NCBI GenBank assembly: GCA_023416695.1
Contig: JAEZGY010000027.1
Coordinates: 1 to 64,000, forward strand
Direction: 5' to 3'
Length of the DNA stretch: 64,000 nt
Origin: Bacillota bacterium
GTDB lineage: Bacteria; Bacillota; Clostridia; Lachnospirales; Lachnospiraceae
The notes under the pieces were generated by a model. It made no database searches. It was given only the letters and a program-made list of their open reading frames with translations, and had not been told where the DNA came from. How positions within the stretch are numbered: the first letter of the stretch is position 1; every line of letters starts with the position of its first letter. Below are positions 50,950 to 59,365 of this stretch, piece after piece. The translations under genes and the position numbers were made by a program.

Positions 50950-51264
50950 TCATTCTTTCTGTTTACACTTTTCACAAATACAATCATTGGTAGAGGTAAC
51001 AATGCCCATTAAGAAATACATCATTTGATTGACCTTTTCTAGATTTAATCCATAATAAGTCCAATTCCCCTCTTTACGGCTGTTTACTAAACCAGATTCC
51101 ATAAGTATCTTCATATGGTGAGATAACGTAGGTTGTGTAAATTCAAAATTTTCTAGTAATGCACAAGCACATAGTTCTCCACATGATAAAATGTCCATGA
51201 TTTTTAGTCGATTTGCATCCGCAATGGCTTTCATCACCTTAGAGTAATCCTCATATTTATCCAT
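50950..51264 (-). CDS. arsR: ArsR-family arsenite-responsive repressor
   Basis: 104 residues (a second ATG 3 nt upstream is also possible; GGGAGGAG favours the downstream one). Winged helix with DANRLKIMDILSCGELCACALLENFEFTQPTLSHHMKIL; the CxC in ELCACALL is the typical arsenite-binding pair. The C-terminus has more cysteines (CICEKCKQKE). First gene of the ars operon, whose promoter is overlapped by a perfect palindrome. Confidence 0.94.
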   Translation of the reverse strand: MDKYEDYSKVMKAIADANRLKIMDILSCGELCACALLENFEFTQPTLSHHMKILMESGLVNSRKEGNWTYYGLNLEKVNQMMYFLMGIVTSTNDCICEKCKQKE

Positions 51265-51297
51265 CATCTTCTCCTCCCATATATGTTTATTAATTCT

Positions 51298-51326
51298 ACA
51301 ATATAGATATTCATCTATATTGTCAA
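51298..51326 (-). promoter_or_regulatory. ars promoter overlapped by ArsR operator palindrome
   Basis: Minus strand TTGACA (51321-51326), 17-bp spacer, TATTGT (51298-51303). CAATATAGAT-ATTC-ATCTATATTG (51299-51322) is a perfect 10-bp inverted repeat that fills the promoter, so bound ArsR would block polymerase. Confidence 0.9.
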
Positions 51327-51403
51327 TTAGTAATATTAATTTAATAATGATAATTAATTATTATATATACATTTATCTATGCTCTTTATTGTATGCATAG
51401 CAA

Positions 51404-51431
51404 AAGGACCTGTCACTGAAAACAGGTCCTT
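51404..51431 (-). terminator. Terminator of the DUF2975-LRR-HTH operon
   Basis: AAGGACCTGT (51404-51413) is perfectly complementary to 51422-51431, ~10 bp after the HTH gene stop. Confidence 0.9.
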
Positions 51432-51440
51432 CTATTACTT

Positions 51441-51650
51441 TTAGTTCTCTTTAACATATTCAATTATATCCCCAGGCTGACAATCCAATGCCTTGCAAAT
51501 CCCCTCTAGGGTAGATAGACGAATAGCTTTGGCTTTTCCATTTTTCAAAATGGACAGGTTTGCCATGGTTATATCAACTTTTTCTGATAACTCACCTAAG
51601 GACATTTTACGGTCTGCCATTACACGGTCTAATCTAATAATAAGTGCCAT
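51441..51650 (-). CDS. Small Cro/CI-type DNA-binding protein (YozG type)
   Basis: 69 residues from the ATG at 51650 (GGAGG 5 nt upstream). Nearly all of it is a helix-turn-helix: MALIIRLDRVMADRKMSLGELSEKVDITMANLSILKNGKAKAIRLSTLEGICKALDCQPGDII. This short HTH subgroup is regularly paired with DUF2975 membrane proteins in Firmicutes (family knowledge). Last gene of a four-gene operon, 18 bp after the second DUF2975 gene. Confidence 0.9.
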   Translation of the reverse strand: MALIIRLDRVMADRKMSLGELSEKVDITMANLSILKNGKAKAIRLSTLEGICKALDCQPGDIIEYVKEN

Positions 51651-51679
51651 AAACGCCTCCATTTTCTTTCTATGTTCTC

Positions 51680-52114
51680 CTACACGGTAAGACTATATTC
51701 GTCCTCCATGTCGCAACCATATTCAAAGATATAGGCTCCTACATATAGAAGAAAACCTATCCCAATTGTAGTCAAGTGTAGACAGAGGTACACCCCTCCC
51801 TCTTGAACAGAATAAATAATCGTATCTAATATGGTACTCCCAATTCCACTTATAAAACAAGCATAAGAAATCTTGATAATATAATGAACTAGAACTGGTG
51901 AAAATAAAGGACTATAAAGCAATTTATCTGCAGCTAACTTAATTTGAAACATAATATACATACTAACTAATAGTTGAAATAGACCTATTATTAATTGGCT
52001 ATTAACCAAAGCAAACACTCCTAAAACCAAAAAAAGTATAATATCCAAAACCAATGCTAATATAGCAAATAACTTGATTTTTTTAAGAAGCTTAACATAA
52101 CTACTCTCTATCAT
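51680..52114 (-). CDS. DUF2975 membrane protein (second copy)
   Basis: 144 residues, four hydrophobic segments: IKLFAILALVLDIILFLVLGVFA, then LIIGLFQLLVSMYIMFQIKLAADKLLYSPLFSPVLVHYIIKIS (with the conserved helix between segments 2 and 3), a third at ISGIGSTILDTIIY and a fourth at LTTIGIGFLLYVGAYIFEYG. The layout and the adjacent HTH gene indicate DUF2975, integral membrane proteins of unknown role that probably control the linked regulator. GGAGGAG precedes the ATG. It follows the LRR gene by 15 bp. Confidence 0.8.
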   Translation of the reverse strand: MIESSYVKLLKKIKLFAILALVLDIILFLVLGVFALVNSQLIIGLFQLLVSMYIMFQIKLAADKLLYSPLFSPVLVHYIIKISYACFISGIGSTILDTIIYSVQEGGVYLCLHLTTIGIGFLLYVGAYIFEYGCDMEDEYSLTV

Positions 52115-52129
52115 ACAATACTCCTCCTT

Positions 52130-54151
52130 TTAGTTAATGCCAGTTAAGGCATTGGAAAATATTCCAACCAAGTTAATGCTACCAATTTCTGCGTATACTG
52201 GAACCTTTCTTAACTCCTTAAAACTATAATAGTATCTATTATAAAAAGGTGTCATATAAAACTGTACATATGCATCTAAATCATATTCTAGTCTAATAAG
52301 GTTCTCGGCTTCTTTTATATTATTCTGGGATAAATACACATACTTTAGTGCCGGAAAGTTCTCCGCTGTGATAAAAGAAACATCTTCTATTTTATTATCC
52401 ATGCAGCCTAAGAATATCAACTTCTTTAATCCTTTTACCGTAGATAAATCCCTTACACAGTTTCCACTTACATCTAGAAAAACAAGATTTGATAACTCCT
52501 GTAGCGGTGATAAATCCTCTATAGTATTACGATTAGAGCCCCAAATACTATGTACACTATAAGGAGATAAAGTAATATAATTTCCATCATCAGCCATGAA
52601 AGAATCAAAGAAATTGAATCCGATTCCTGCTTGATTCTGTTGGGTTACAAATACAGATTCTGCTCCTTCGAGGATGTCTTTTATGCATTTAGGGTTATAA
52701 CCTCTTAATTCATTACTCTCTAACATGCCATACTCCATATTATTATAATAGTGTTTAAATATATTCTCATAAGAGTAAGTTGGATCTCCCTGATAATATA
52801 ATCCAGAAGAAGCCTCAAAGCTTTCTAGTTCTTTCATATTCCTTAATGCCTCAATAGATTTGACAAAGTTATTACCAATTGCTAAGGCCTTAAGATTAGT
52901 GAGGCCTGTCAAAGCATCTATGCTCTCTATCCTATTAAAGGATAAGTCTAATGATTCTAAATTCTTTAAACTTACAAGAGGTGATATATCTCCAATATAA
53001 TTATAGGATAAATCTAGCTTGATTAAACCAGTGAGATCAGATAGAAAAGAGATATCCTCTAGTTCTAAATCATGTAAAGTCAATGAAGTTAAATTACTCA
53101 ATGATTTCAAATAACTATAGTGATTATTAGATTTATTATTTGAAATTGTCTTTATTCGCCCTTGGATAGTTAATTCCTTTAATTCTGTTAGATCGGCTAA
53201 GCTCTGTATCTCGTATAACTCATCATTTTCCTCAGCCTGCTCATAGGTTATGTCTAATTTTTGTAGTTTAGGCATGGAGTTAAACATCTTATCATATATC
53301 TCTTGTTTTCCTGGGTATAGAGATAAGGTAAGGCTCTCTAAGTTCTTCATTCCTTTCTCATACTCAACATTCTTAAGTTCGTCCGCTTTGACTCCTCTTA
53401 TATCTAATACTTTTATATTCTTAAGACTTTTAAATACAAAATTCATCTTGAGTCCCAGATTATCCTCACTCAAGGTTAACTCATTTATCACATTAAGTTG
53501 CTCATATCCCTGTTCTTCTAGAGTAGTAAAATCACAGGACTTTATAGCAAGAGAGTGAAGGGATGTCTCCCCCAATGGGGCGAAATTATCTATCTTTACA
53601 AATTCTAGATTAAGATGAGTAAGATTTCTAAATTGCTTTAATGTCTCAAGGTCTAGGGAAAAGTAGATAGGATTATTAACGTCCTCATATAGGTTATTTG
53701 TTAAATCCAGTCCTGTAATAGACAAGGTTTTAAGGTTGGGAAACATAGATAAAGAGGTTAAATCCAATGGTATAATTTCCCCATCTGTAGGTTCTACATC
53801 CCCCTCTATAATATCCAAGCAATTACTACTAAAGGCTCCATCTAAGACAAGCTCACTAATAGTATTGGCCCTGTCAATTACATCAGGATTCTCCTTTAGA
53901 TAGTCCTCTAAACAGACATTTCCTATTGTAAGACTTGTATCTTCCTCTTCTACAGTCATCACATCTGGTTGAATAAACACCTCTTCATTATTTTTTAATT
54001 GCTCACTATTGTACTCTTCTTGATTTACAGAATCCTCTACCTCATGTGGATTAGGAAAAACAATATAGGATACGATCCGAATTATTATCATAGATACAAT
54101 ACCTGCAATGATTACAGGTAAGACAACCTGATTAAACTTACTTTTTTTCAT
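52130..54151 (-). CDS. Membrane-anchored leucine-rich repeat protein
   Basis: 673 residues. One N-terminal membrane segment (~8-28, VVLPVIIAGIVSMIIIRIVSYIVF), then an acidic linker, then ~500 residues of leucine-rich repeats of the internalin type: LTGLIKLDLSYNYIGDISPLVSLKNLESLDLSFNRIESIDALTGLTNLKALAIGNNF and, after a gap, LSNLVFLDVSGNCVRDLSTVKGL. The outward-facing arc probably binds a protein; no sorting signal. It is flanked by two DUF2975 genes with 12- and 15-bp gaps, an unusual association that suggests the LRR protein is part of a membrane complex with them (inference). Confidence 0.85.
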   Translation of the reverse strand: MKKSKFNQVVLPVIIAGIVSMIIIRIVSYIVFPNPHEVEDSVNQEEYNSEQLKNNEEVFIQPDVMTVEEEDTSLTIGNVCLEDYLKENPDVIDRANTISELVLDGAFSSNCLDIIEGDVEPTDGEIIPLDLTSLSMFPNLKTLSITGLDLTNNLYEDVNNPIYFSLDLETLKQFRNLTHLNLEFVKIDNFAPLGETSLHSLAIKSCDFTTLEEQGYEQLNVINELTLSEDNLGLKMNFVFKSLKNIKVLDIRGVKADELKNVEYEKGMKNLESLTLSLYPGKQEIYDKMFNSMPKLQKLDITYEQAEENDELYEIQSLADLTELKELTIQGRIKTISNNKSNNHYSYLKSLSNLTSLTLHDLELEDISFLSDLTGLIKLDLSYNYIGDISPLVSLKNLESLDLSFNRIESIDALTGLTNLKALAIGNNFVKSIEALRNMKELESFEASSGLYYQGDPTYSYENIFKHYYNNMEYGMLESNELRGYNPKCIKDILEGAESVFVTQQNQAGIGFNFFDSFMADDGNYITLSPYSVHSIWGSNRNTIEDLSPLQELSNLVFLDVSGNCVRDLSTVKGLKKLIFLGCMDNKIEDVSFITAENFPALKYVYLSQNNIKEAENLIRLEYDLDAYVQFYMTPFYNRYYYSFKELRKVPVYAEIGSINLVGIFSNALTGIN

Positions 54152-54163
54152 ATGATCCCCCTA

Positions 54164-54616
54164 TTAAACAGTGTATTCCTGTTCCCTCGCTATCTTAATT
54201 CCATGTAACAATAGCCTTGAAAATAAAACCATAATACATCCCACGGCCCAAGTTGAAAAGTTTAGTGGAATGTTAATTCTTCTATTAAAGATAAAATCCA
54301 ATGGTATGTATAAAAAGTCCTTTAAAATTACTAAATACCCAATGGTTCTTAGATAACGGGCATTCTCCTCCACAAAAATAAGCTTTTCTTTAAAGTTAAT
54401 AAATAAGGATAGTAGATACCCCAATATAAGTTCACTAAAAGTCATATAGTATAGATAATATACCTGCGGATTCTCCACCTGCACCCCTAACAGTTTACGT
54501 AATATGAAAGAGTTTATGGTAACTACTACTGGAATGGCCACTGCAATTACAATCATGGTAATCCGAAGAAACCATACACAGAGCGATACTAGATTATTAT
54601 AACGTTTACTTTTCAA
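54164..54616 (-). CDS. DUF2975-like membrane protein (first copy)
   Basis: 150 residues with four hydrophobic segments (LVSLCVWFLRITMIVIAVAIPVVV; YYLYYMTFSELILGYLLSLFIN; LVILKDFLYIPLDFIF; FSTWAVGCIMVLFSRLLLHGI). KEKLIFVEENARYLRTIGY between segments 2 and 3 is the most conserved feature of the family. Begins with TTG, supported by GAGGAG 10 nt upstream. First gene of the operon, behind a consensus-like promoter. Confidence 0.75.
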   Translation of the reverse strand: MKSKRYNNLVSLCVWFLRITMIVIAVAIPVVVTINSFILRKLLGVQVENPQVYYLYYMTFSELILGYLLSLFINFKEKLIFVEENARYLRTIGYLVILKDFLYIPLDFIFNRRINIPLNFSTWAVGCIMVLFSRLLLHGIKIAREQEYTV

Positions 54617-54662
54617 GTGTAAAAATCTCCTCTCATTTGGTTATTTTTGCATTTATATGGGT

Positions 54663-54691
54663 ATTATATCACTACTTATTCTGTTTTACAA
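54663..54691 (-). promoter_or_regulatory. Promoter of the DUF2975-LRR-DUF2975-HTH operon
   Basis: Minus strand TTGTAA (54686-54691), 17-bp spacer, TATAAT (54663-54668), ~50 bp before the first gene. Confidence 0.8.
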
Positions 54692-54717
54692 TATATTTTT
54701 ATTGTAATTCAATAAAA

Positions 54718-54760
54718 ACTCTGTTTACGAAAACACTATACTGTGCTTCATAAACAGAGT
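54718..54760 (-). terminator. Terminator of the 54776 gene
   Basis: ACTCTGTTTACGAA pairs with TTCATAAACAGAGT (54718-54731 with 54747-54760, one mismatch), followed by T-rich sequence on the minus strand. Confidence 0.8.
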
Positions 54761-54775
54761 CCATTTCTGCTTCCT

Positions 54776-55501
54776 CTACTTCTTAACAAGAATTCCTAAA
54801 GATGCTTTACCATCATAACCCTTATTCTCCTGGTCTCGACCAAAAAATATTACATCAATACAATAATATCGTCCTGTCATTTTTGACATGTCTTCTACAG
54901 GATAACACTGTTTCCCATCATAAAGATAATAACCTAACCGATGCATTCCCTCACCTTCTACCGGTATATCCTCAATATTATTATAATTATAGATCTGTTG
55001 TCGTTCCTCCTTGGAAAACTCTCCTTCATATGTATTGGAAGGCTTTAAGGGGTATTCTATGGTAATATAGTCGGCATTATAGTTTATAATACGATCAATA
55101 TCCATTGCCTTTATTGCGCCATATAACTGTCCCCAGGTTAGATACTTTTCATGTTCTATGGTCTCCTCTTTATCCACACGAAGAGTCCCACTATTAGCAT
55201 ATTCCTCATAGTCTAAATAAACACTTTCCTCTCCTGTGTATAATTGGCCTCTAAGTACCATCTCTTTTTTATTCTTAGGTACTCTCACCTGAAAGTTATC
55301 AACCCTTGCCTCTTCCGGTCTAGAGAGTTCATTTTGCAAAGCATTGTTAACCTCCTCAAGTCTTCCAGATACGTTCTCACTTTGAAAGCTCAGTTTTATC
55401 TCATGACTAAAATTAAAAATATGTTTTACCATCCATACCCCTACTATCACTAGAGCTAAAACAAAAACGATAAGTGACGCTCGCCTAATTTTCTTATTCA
55501 C
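54776..55501 (-). CDS. Single-pass membrane protein of unknown function
   Basis: 241 residues. MNKKIRRASLIVFVLALVIVGVWMVKHI is a basic start plus membrane anchor; the remaining ~210 residues should be outside. That part begins with helical sequence (ENVSGRLEEVNNALQNELSRPEE) and continues as beta-rich sequence (RVPKNKKEMVLRGQLYTGEES, CYPVEDMSKMTGRYYCIDVIFF) with no recognised motif. It precedes the DUF2975-LRR operon but has its own terminator. Confidence 0.65.
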   Translation of the reverse strand: MNKKIRRASLIVFVLALVIVGVWMVKHIFNFSHEIKLSFQSENVSGRLEEVNNALQNELSRPEEARVDNFQVRVPKNKKEMVLRGQLYTGEESVYLDYEEYANSGTLRVDKEETIEHEKYLTWGQLYGAIKAMDIDRIINYNADYITIEYPLKPSNTYEGEFSKEERQQIYNYNNIEDIPVEGEGMHRLGYYLYDGKQCYPVEDMSKMTGRYYCIDVIFFGRDQENKGYDGKASLGILVKK

Positions 55502-55612
55502 GTTAGTTCTCCCCTTCTACTTCACATACTACGAAATAAATACATATGCTGTTCTATAACTTTTCATAATAAATATAATAACAGTTTTTTCCTATTCTTG
55601 CATTATATAATA

Positions 55613-55659
55613 AAAAAAAGCCCTTTGCTAAGTTTTAATAAATTAACAAAAGACTTTTT
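55613..55659 (-). terminator. Terminator of trkA-trkH
   Basis: AAAAAGCCCTTTGC pairs imperfectly (G-U pairs) with AAAAGACTTTTTG across a long AT loop. It directly follows the trkH stop and has a long T-run on the minus strand. Confidence 0.65.
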
Positions 55660-55664
55660 GCAAA

Positions 55665-57131
55665 CTATTTCTTTTTGACAGCCCACTTTCTATTTTTTCT
55701 TTTCCACACCAAAGGTGAAAATAAAATCATCATAGGGATTAGCTCTAATCTTCCCGCTAACATATCAAACATAAAGACGCATTTTGAGAAGGCGGAAAAG
55801 CCTCCAAAATTGGCCGTTGGTCCCACTCCATCAAGTCCAGGTCCTACATTATTTAAGGTTGTTGCCACAGAGGTAAATGAGGTTTCAAAACTAAAATTCT
55901 CTATAGCAATTAAAAGGACGGAACCAATAAATATAAAAAGATACAGAATCAAATACATACTTACGGAATGAGCAACTCCTTTTTCGACTTTCTTTCCATC
56001 CACACGAATGACATGAACACTCTTAGGATGAATAAAGGAGGAAATCCCATTTTTCACATTTTTAAAAGCAATGAGAATACGAGAGACTTTGATTCCCCCT
56101 CCGGTACTGCTGGCACATGCACCAATAAACATTAGTAACACTAAGATGCATTTAGAAAAGGTTGGCCAAAGATTAAAATCCGTAGTCGCAAACCCCGTTG
56201 TGGTAATGATACTTGCTACCTGAAAAAATGCCTGTTGTATGGAATGCCCGAAAGAAGAGAAAGAACCTCTCACATTAATGCCAATCAATAAGGTAGCAAC
56301 TAGGATAATTGCCAAATACGTACGCACCTCTTCATTTTTGAATATCATTTTAGGCTTACGTACCAAGATCATAAAGTAAACCGTAAAATTCACTCCAAAC
56401 AGTACCATAAAGACAGCTACTACATTTTGAATATACACGCTGTATTCCGCGATACTGGAATTGCGGACTGCATAGCCCCCCGTACCAGCTGTACCAAGAG
56501 AGATTGTAATGGACTCAAAGGCATCCATTCCACCAAACAACATTAACACAATCTGGAGAATTGTTAAAAAAGTATAGATGCCGTATAGAATCAACGCGGT
56601 ACGTCTTACCCTTGGCACTAACTTATCTACACTCGGTCCGGGACTCTCTGCCCGCATAAGATGCATGTTGTTACCCCCAGCAAGAGGAATGATGCAAAGA
56701 ACAAACACTAGTATTCCCATTCCACCAATCCAATGGGTAAAGCTTCTCCAAAAGAGCATACAGTTTGATAAAGCTTCCACATCGGAAAGTATAGTTGCTC
56801 CTGTTGTGGTATATCCAGAAATTGTTTCGAATAATGCATCAAACACATCCGGAATCTCACCACTAATAATAAATGGTAGTGCTCCAGTAAGACTTAATAC
56901 AATCCAACCTAAAGCTACACAGGCAAATCCATCTTTGGCATAAAAGAATCTCTCTTTGGGTTTTTTAAAGGTAAGTAATCCCCCGACTATAAGACAAATT
57001 CCAGAAGAAATTAGGCATGCTGCACCACTCTCTTCCTTATAGAATAGGGAAACCATATAGGGAATTACTAAAAATACACTTTGAAAAATACAGATCCAAC
57101 CTAATATATAACCAATAAATCTTCTGTTCAT
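55665..57131 (-). CDS. trkH: Potassium uptake channel subunit TrkH
   Basis: 488 residues, about ten membrane segments arranged as four pore-loop repeats. Selectivity-filter glycines are visible in ETISGYTTTGATIL, SLGTAGTGGYAVRNS, SIITTTGFATTDFN and TLNNVGPGLDGVGP, and the intramembrane loop glycine/serine run in ACASSTGGGIKVSR. Takes up K+ together with the RCK-domain protein TrkA encoded just upstream (stop and start 2 bp apart). Confidence 0.95.
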   Translation of the reverse strand: MNRRFIGYILGWICIFQSVFLVIPYMVSLFYKEESGAACLISSGICLIVGGLLTFKKPKERFFYAKDGFACVALGWIVLSLTGALPFIISGEIPDVFDALFETISGYTTTGATILSDVEALSNCMLFWRSFTHWIGGMGILVFVLCIIPLAGGNNMHLMRAESPGPSVDKLVPRVRRTALILYGIYTFLTILQIVLMLFGGMDAFESITISLGTAGTGGYAVRNSSIAEYSVYIQNVVAVFMVLFGVNFTVYFMILVRKPKMIFKNEEVRTYLAIILVATLLIGINVRGSFSSFGHSIQQAFFQVASIITTTGFATTDFNLWPTFSKCILVLLMFIGACASSTGGGIKVSRILIAFKNVKNGISSFIHPKSVHVIRVDGKKVEKGVAHSVSMYLILYLFIFIGSVLLIAIENFSFETSFTSVATTLNNVGPGLDGVGPTANFGGFSAFSKCVFMFDMLAGRLELIPMMILFSPLVWKRKNRKWAVKKK

Positions 57132-57133
57132 AA

Positions 57134-58492
57134 TTAGCTCCTTAGTATATCACTTAAATCATGCAACCCAATATCTGTGGTTACAACAATTACGTGATCC
57201 CCTTTTTCTATAGAATCCTTTCCCCTTGGCGTTATAATCTCTCTATTGCGATTGATGGAGCAAATAATTAGATTTGGCTTAAGGTTTAAATCTTCTATAG
57301 GAACGCCTATTAATTTGGAGCCTTCATTCACTTGAAATTCCAGAGCCTCAGCCTTATCTTTTTTTATCTTATACAAGGTCTCCACATTGCTTCCAATAGA
57401 GTTATTCATTGCACGAACATATTGCAAGATATATTGCATCGTAATATATTTGGGATATATGATGCTTCCAAGATTCAAACTACGTATTACCTCATCAAAT
57501 GCAATACGATTAATCTTAGTAATAATCTTTCCATTGGTCTTACTTTGTGCGTATAAGGAAAGCATTACGTTTTCTTCATCAATTCCTGTTAAAGAGGCAA
57601 AGGATTCTACATCCATGATTCCTTCCTCTAATAAGATTTTTTGGTCGGTACCATCTCCATTAATTATCATTGCCTTTGGCAATAACTCAGTCAACTCTTC
57701 GCATCGTTTTCTATTTTCTTCTATGATTTTTACATAGATACCGGATTTGGTAAGCTGATTGGCAAGGTAATAGGAAATATCTCCTCCACCAATTAGCATT
57801 GTGTTTTTTACAGAGCTGTGTAGCACCCCTATTTTCAAGAAGAACTCCATAGCCTTTTTATGAGAAGCAATGATAGATACAAGGTCTTTTTCCTTAATGG
57901 TAACCTCTCCGTTAGGTATAATAACCTCCTCTCCCCTCTCCACTACACATAGAAGGATGTCACACTTCAATTTACTGTGGATTTCTTTTACCTTCATCTC
58001 ATGAAGAATCGACCCCTCACCAACTCTAAAGCTTAAGAGTTCAACCTTTCCTTTATGGAAAATGTTGATATCAATTGCCGATGGAAAACGAAGTAGACGT
58101 GCTATTTCACAAGCAGTCTCATACTCAGGATTAATTACCATAGACAATCCCAATTCCTCTTTAATAAATCCAATTTCCCTATAGTAGATTGGATTACGAA
58201 CTCTTGCAATCGTCTTACAATCTCCTGCTTTTTTGGCAATCAAACAACATAATAAATTCAGTTCGTCTGAATCAGTAACTGCAATTAGTAAATGGGCATC
58301 TTCTATACCAGCCTCTTTCTGGGTACTATAAATAGCACCATTCCCTACTACTCCTAATGCATCAAAACTATTAGTTATCTCTTCTACAACACTACGATCG
58401 GTATCAATAACCGAAACATCATGACCTTCTTGAATTAGCTGTTCAGCTAGCGTACGTCCAACTTTCCCACAGCCAACGACAATAATATTCAT
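57134..58492 (-). CDS. trkA: Trk potassium uptake regulatory subunit TrkA
   Basis: 452 residues with two RCK modules: first NAD-binding IIVVGCGKVGRTLAEQLIQEGHDVSVIDTD (~2-30) with its C-terminal ligand domain (~135-215), second TMLIGGGDISYYLANQLTKSGIYVKIIEEN (~225-255) with C-terminal domain to the end (IICSINRNREIITPRG). Gates TrkH in response to nucleotides. ATG at 58492 with GGAGG 5 nt upstream; the in-frame TTG four codons earlier is within the ribosome site. Confidence 0.95.
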   Translation of the reverse strand: MNIIVVGCGKVGRTLAEQLIQEGHDVSVIDTDRSVVEEITNSFDALGVVGNGAIYSTQKEAGIEDAHLLIAVTDSDELNLLCCLIAKKAGDCKTIARVRNPIYYREIGFIKEELGLSMVINPEYETACEIARLLRFPSAIDINIFHKGKVELLSFRVGEGSILHEMKVKEIHSKLKCDILLCVVERGEEVIIPNGEVTIKEKDLVSIIASHKKAMEFFLKIGVLHSSVKNTMLIGGGDISYYLANQLTKSGIYVKIIEENRKRCEELTELLPKAMIINGDGTDQKILLEEGIMDVESFASLTGIDEENVMLSLYAQSKTNGKIITKINRIAFDEVIRSLNLGSIIYPKYITMQYILQYVRAMNNSIGSNVETLYKIKKDKAEALEFQVNEGSKLIGVPIEDLNLKPNLIICSINRNREIITPRGKDSIEKGDHVIVVTTDIGLHDLSDILRS

Positions 58493-58547
58493 GTTATCCT
58501 CCAAATATGAATAATTTCAGTAACTAAGTATTCTTTACTAATGTCAT

Positions 58548-58576
58548 ATTATATACCTCTTTTCGTCATAATACAA
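58548..58576 (-). promoter_or_regulatory. Promoter of trkA-trkH
   Basis: Minus strand TTGTAT (58571-58576), 17-bp spacer, TATAAT (58548-58553). Confidence 0.75.
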
Positions 58577-58578
58577 TA

Positions 58579-58620
58579 AATAGAAGGAGCCAATCTTGAG
58601 GAATATCGACTCCTTCTATT
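58579..58620 (-). terminator. Terminator of the GrpB-family gene
   Basis: AATAGAAGGAG (58579-58589) pairs with CTCCTTCTATT (58610-58620). The stem overlaps the stop codon of the GrpB-like gene. Confidence 0.85.
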
Positions 58621-59176
58621 ACAACAACCTATTTTTTGCATATTCTGTATATTTATCTACAAATTCTGCCTTTGCAGCAGTATACCCATCACGATTATAT
58701 TTATATTTTTGCCATAAATCTAATTTCAATCCTTCATATTCTTTTGCAACGGATGGATTTTCTAAAAGATAATCTCTAAAATACACTTCATCATGGTCAC
58801 CATCAAACCTAAGATGTATATGAAATACTTTTTTTGCAAACCCCTCTTCTGTATAACCTTTATTAAAAGACATTCGGTTCTCTGTCTCAGACATTAAAAT
58901 GTACTCTCTCTCTACCAAGCATTCTTTTATTGCCTCCATATTACTATCCTTAGTAAGCTCCACTAGAATATCAATAATTGGTTTTGCCCATATGGTAGGG
59001 ATTGCAGTACTACCAATATGATGAATACAGACAATTCCCTTTGATGGAAGGATACTGGTTAGGTAATTCTTCTCTTCTAGGTACCAATGCTTCCAATAGG
59101 ACTGATGACTGGTTAGCATGATGGGGAACAGCTTCCACAATTCCTCTAAGGATAACTCCCATAAGTGTCTGCTCAT
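58619..59176 (-). CDS. GrpB/UPF0157 family protein
   Basis: 185 residues. The nucleotidyltransferase-fold family GrpB (UPF0157): HHIGSTAIPTIWAKPIIDILVEL carries the GS...D-x-D core, followed by FHIHLRFDGDHDEVYFRDYLLENPSVAKEYEGLKL and the typical C-terminal YTAAKAEFVDKY. Members are sometimes fused to dephospho-CoA kinase but their activity is unknown. Complete and standalone. Confidence 0.88.
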   Translation of the reverse strand: MSRHLWELSLEELWKLFPIMLTSHQSYWKHWYLEEKNYLTSILPSKGIVCIHHIGSTAIPTIWAKPIIDILVELTKDSNMEAIKECLVEREYILMSETENRMSFNKGYTEEGFAKKVFHIHLRFDGDHDEVYFRDYLLENPSVAKEYEGLKLDLWQKYKYNRDGYTAAKAEFVDKYTEYAKNRLL

Positions 59177-59326
59177 ACTTAAACTCTCCTCCTATAATCC
59201 TAAAATACTTGAAACCAAACCTATTATAACTCCAAAGGTATCTTATATCCAGTTCCTTGCAGTCCTAGAAATAGAAATAGTTTGCTAAATACTGCAAGTA
59301 TTGAAATAGCTATTATGAAAAAAAAA

Positions 59327-59357
59327 ACTTCCTGTACTCATCTGAGATACAGGAAGT
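59327..59357 (-). terminator. Terminator of the chemoreceptor gene
   Basis: ACTTCCTGTA (59327-59336) is perfectly complementary to 59348-59357 with a T-run on the minus strand. Confidence 0.92.
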
Positions 59358-59365
59358 CTGCATTT

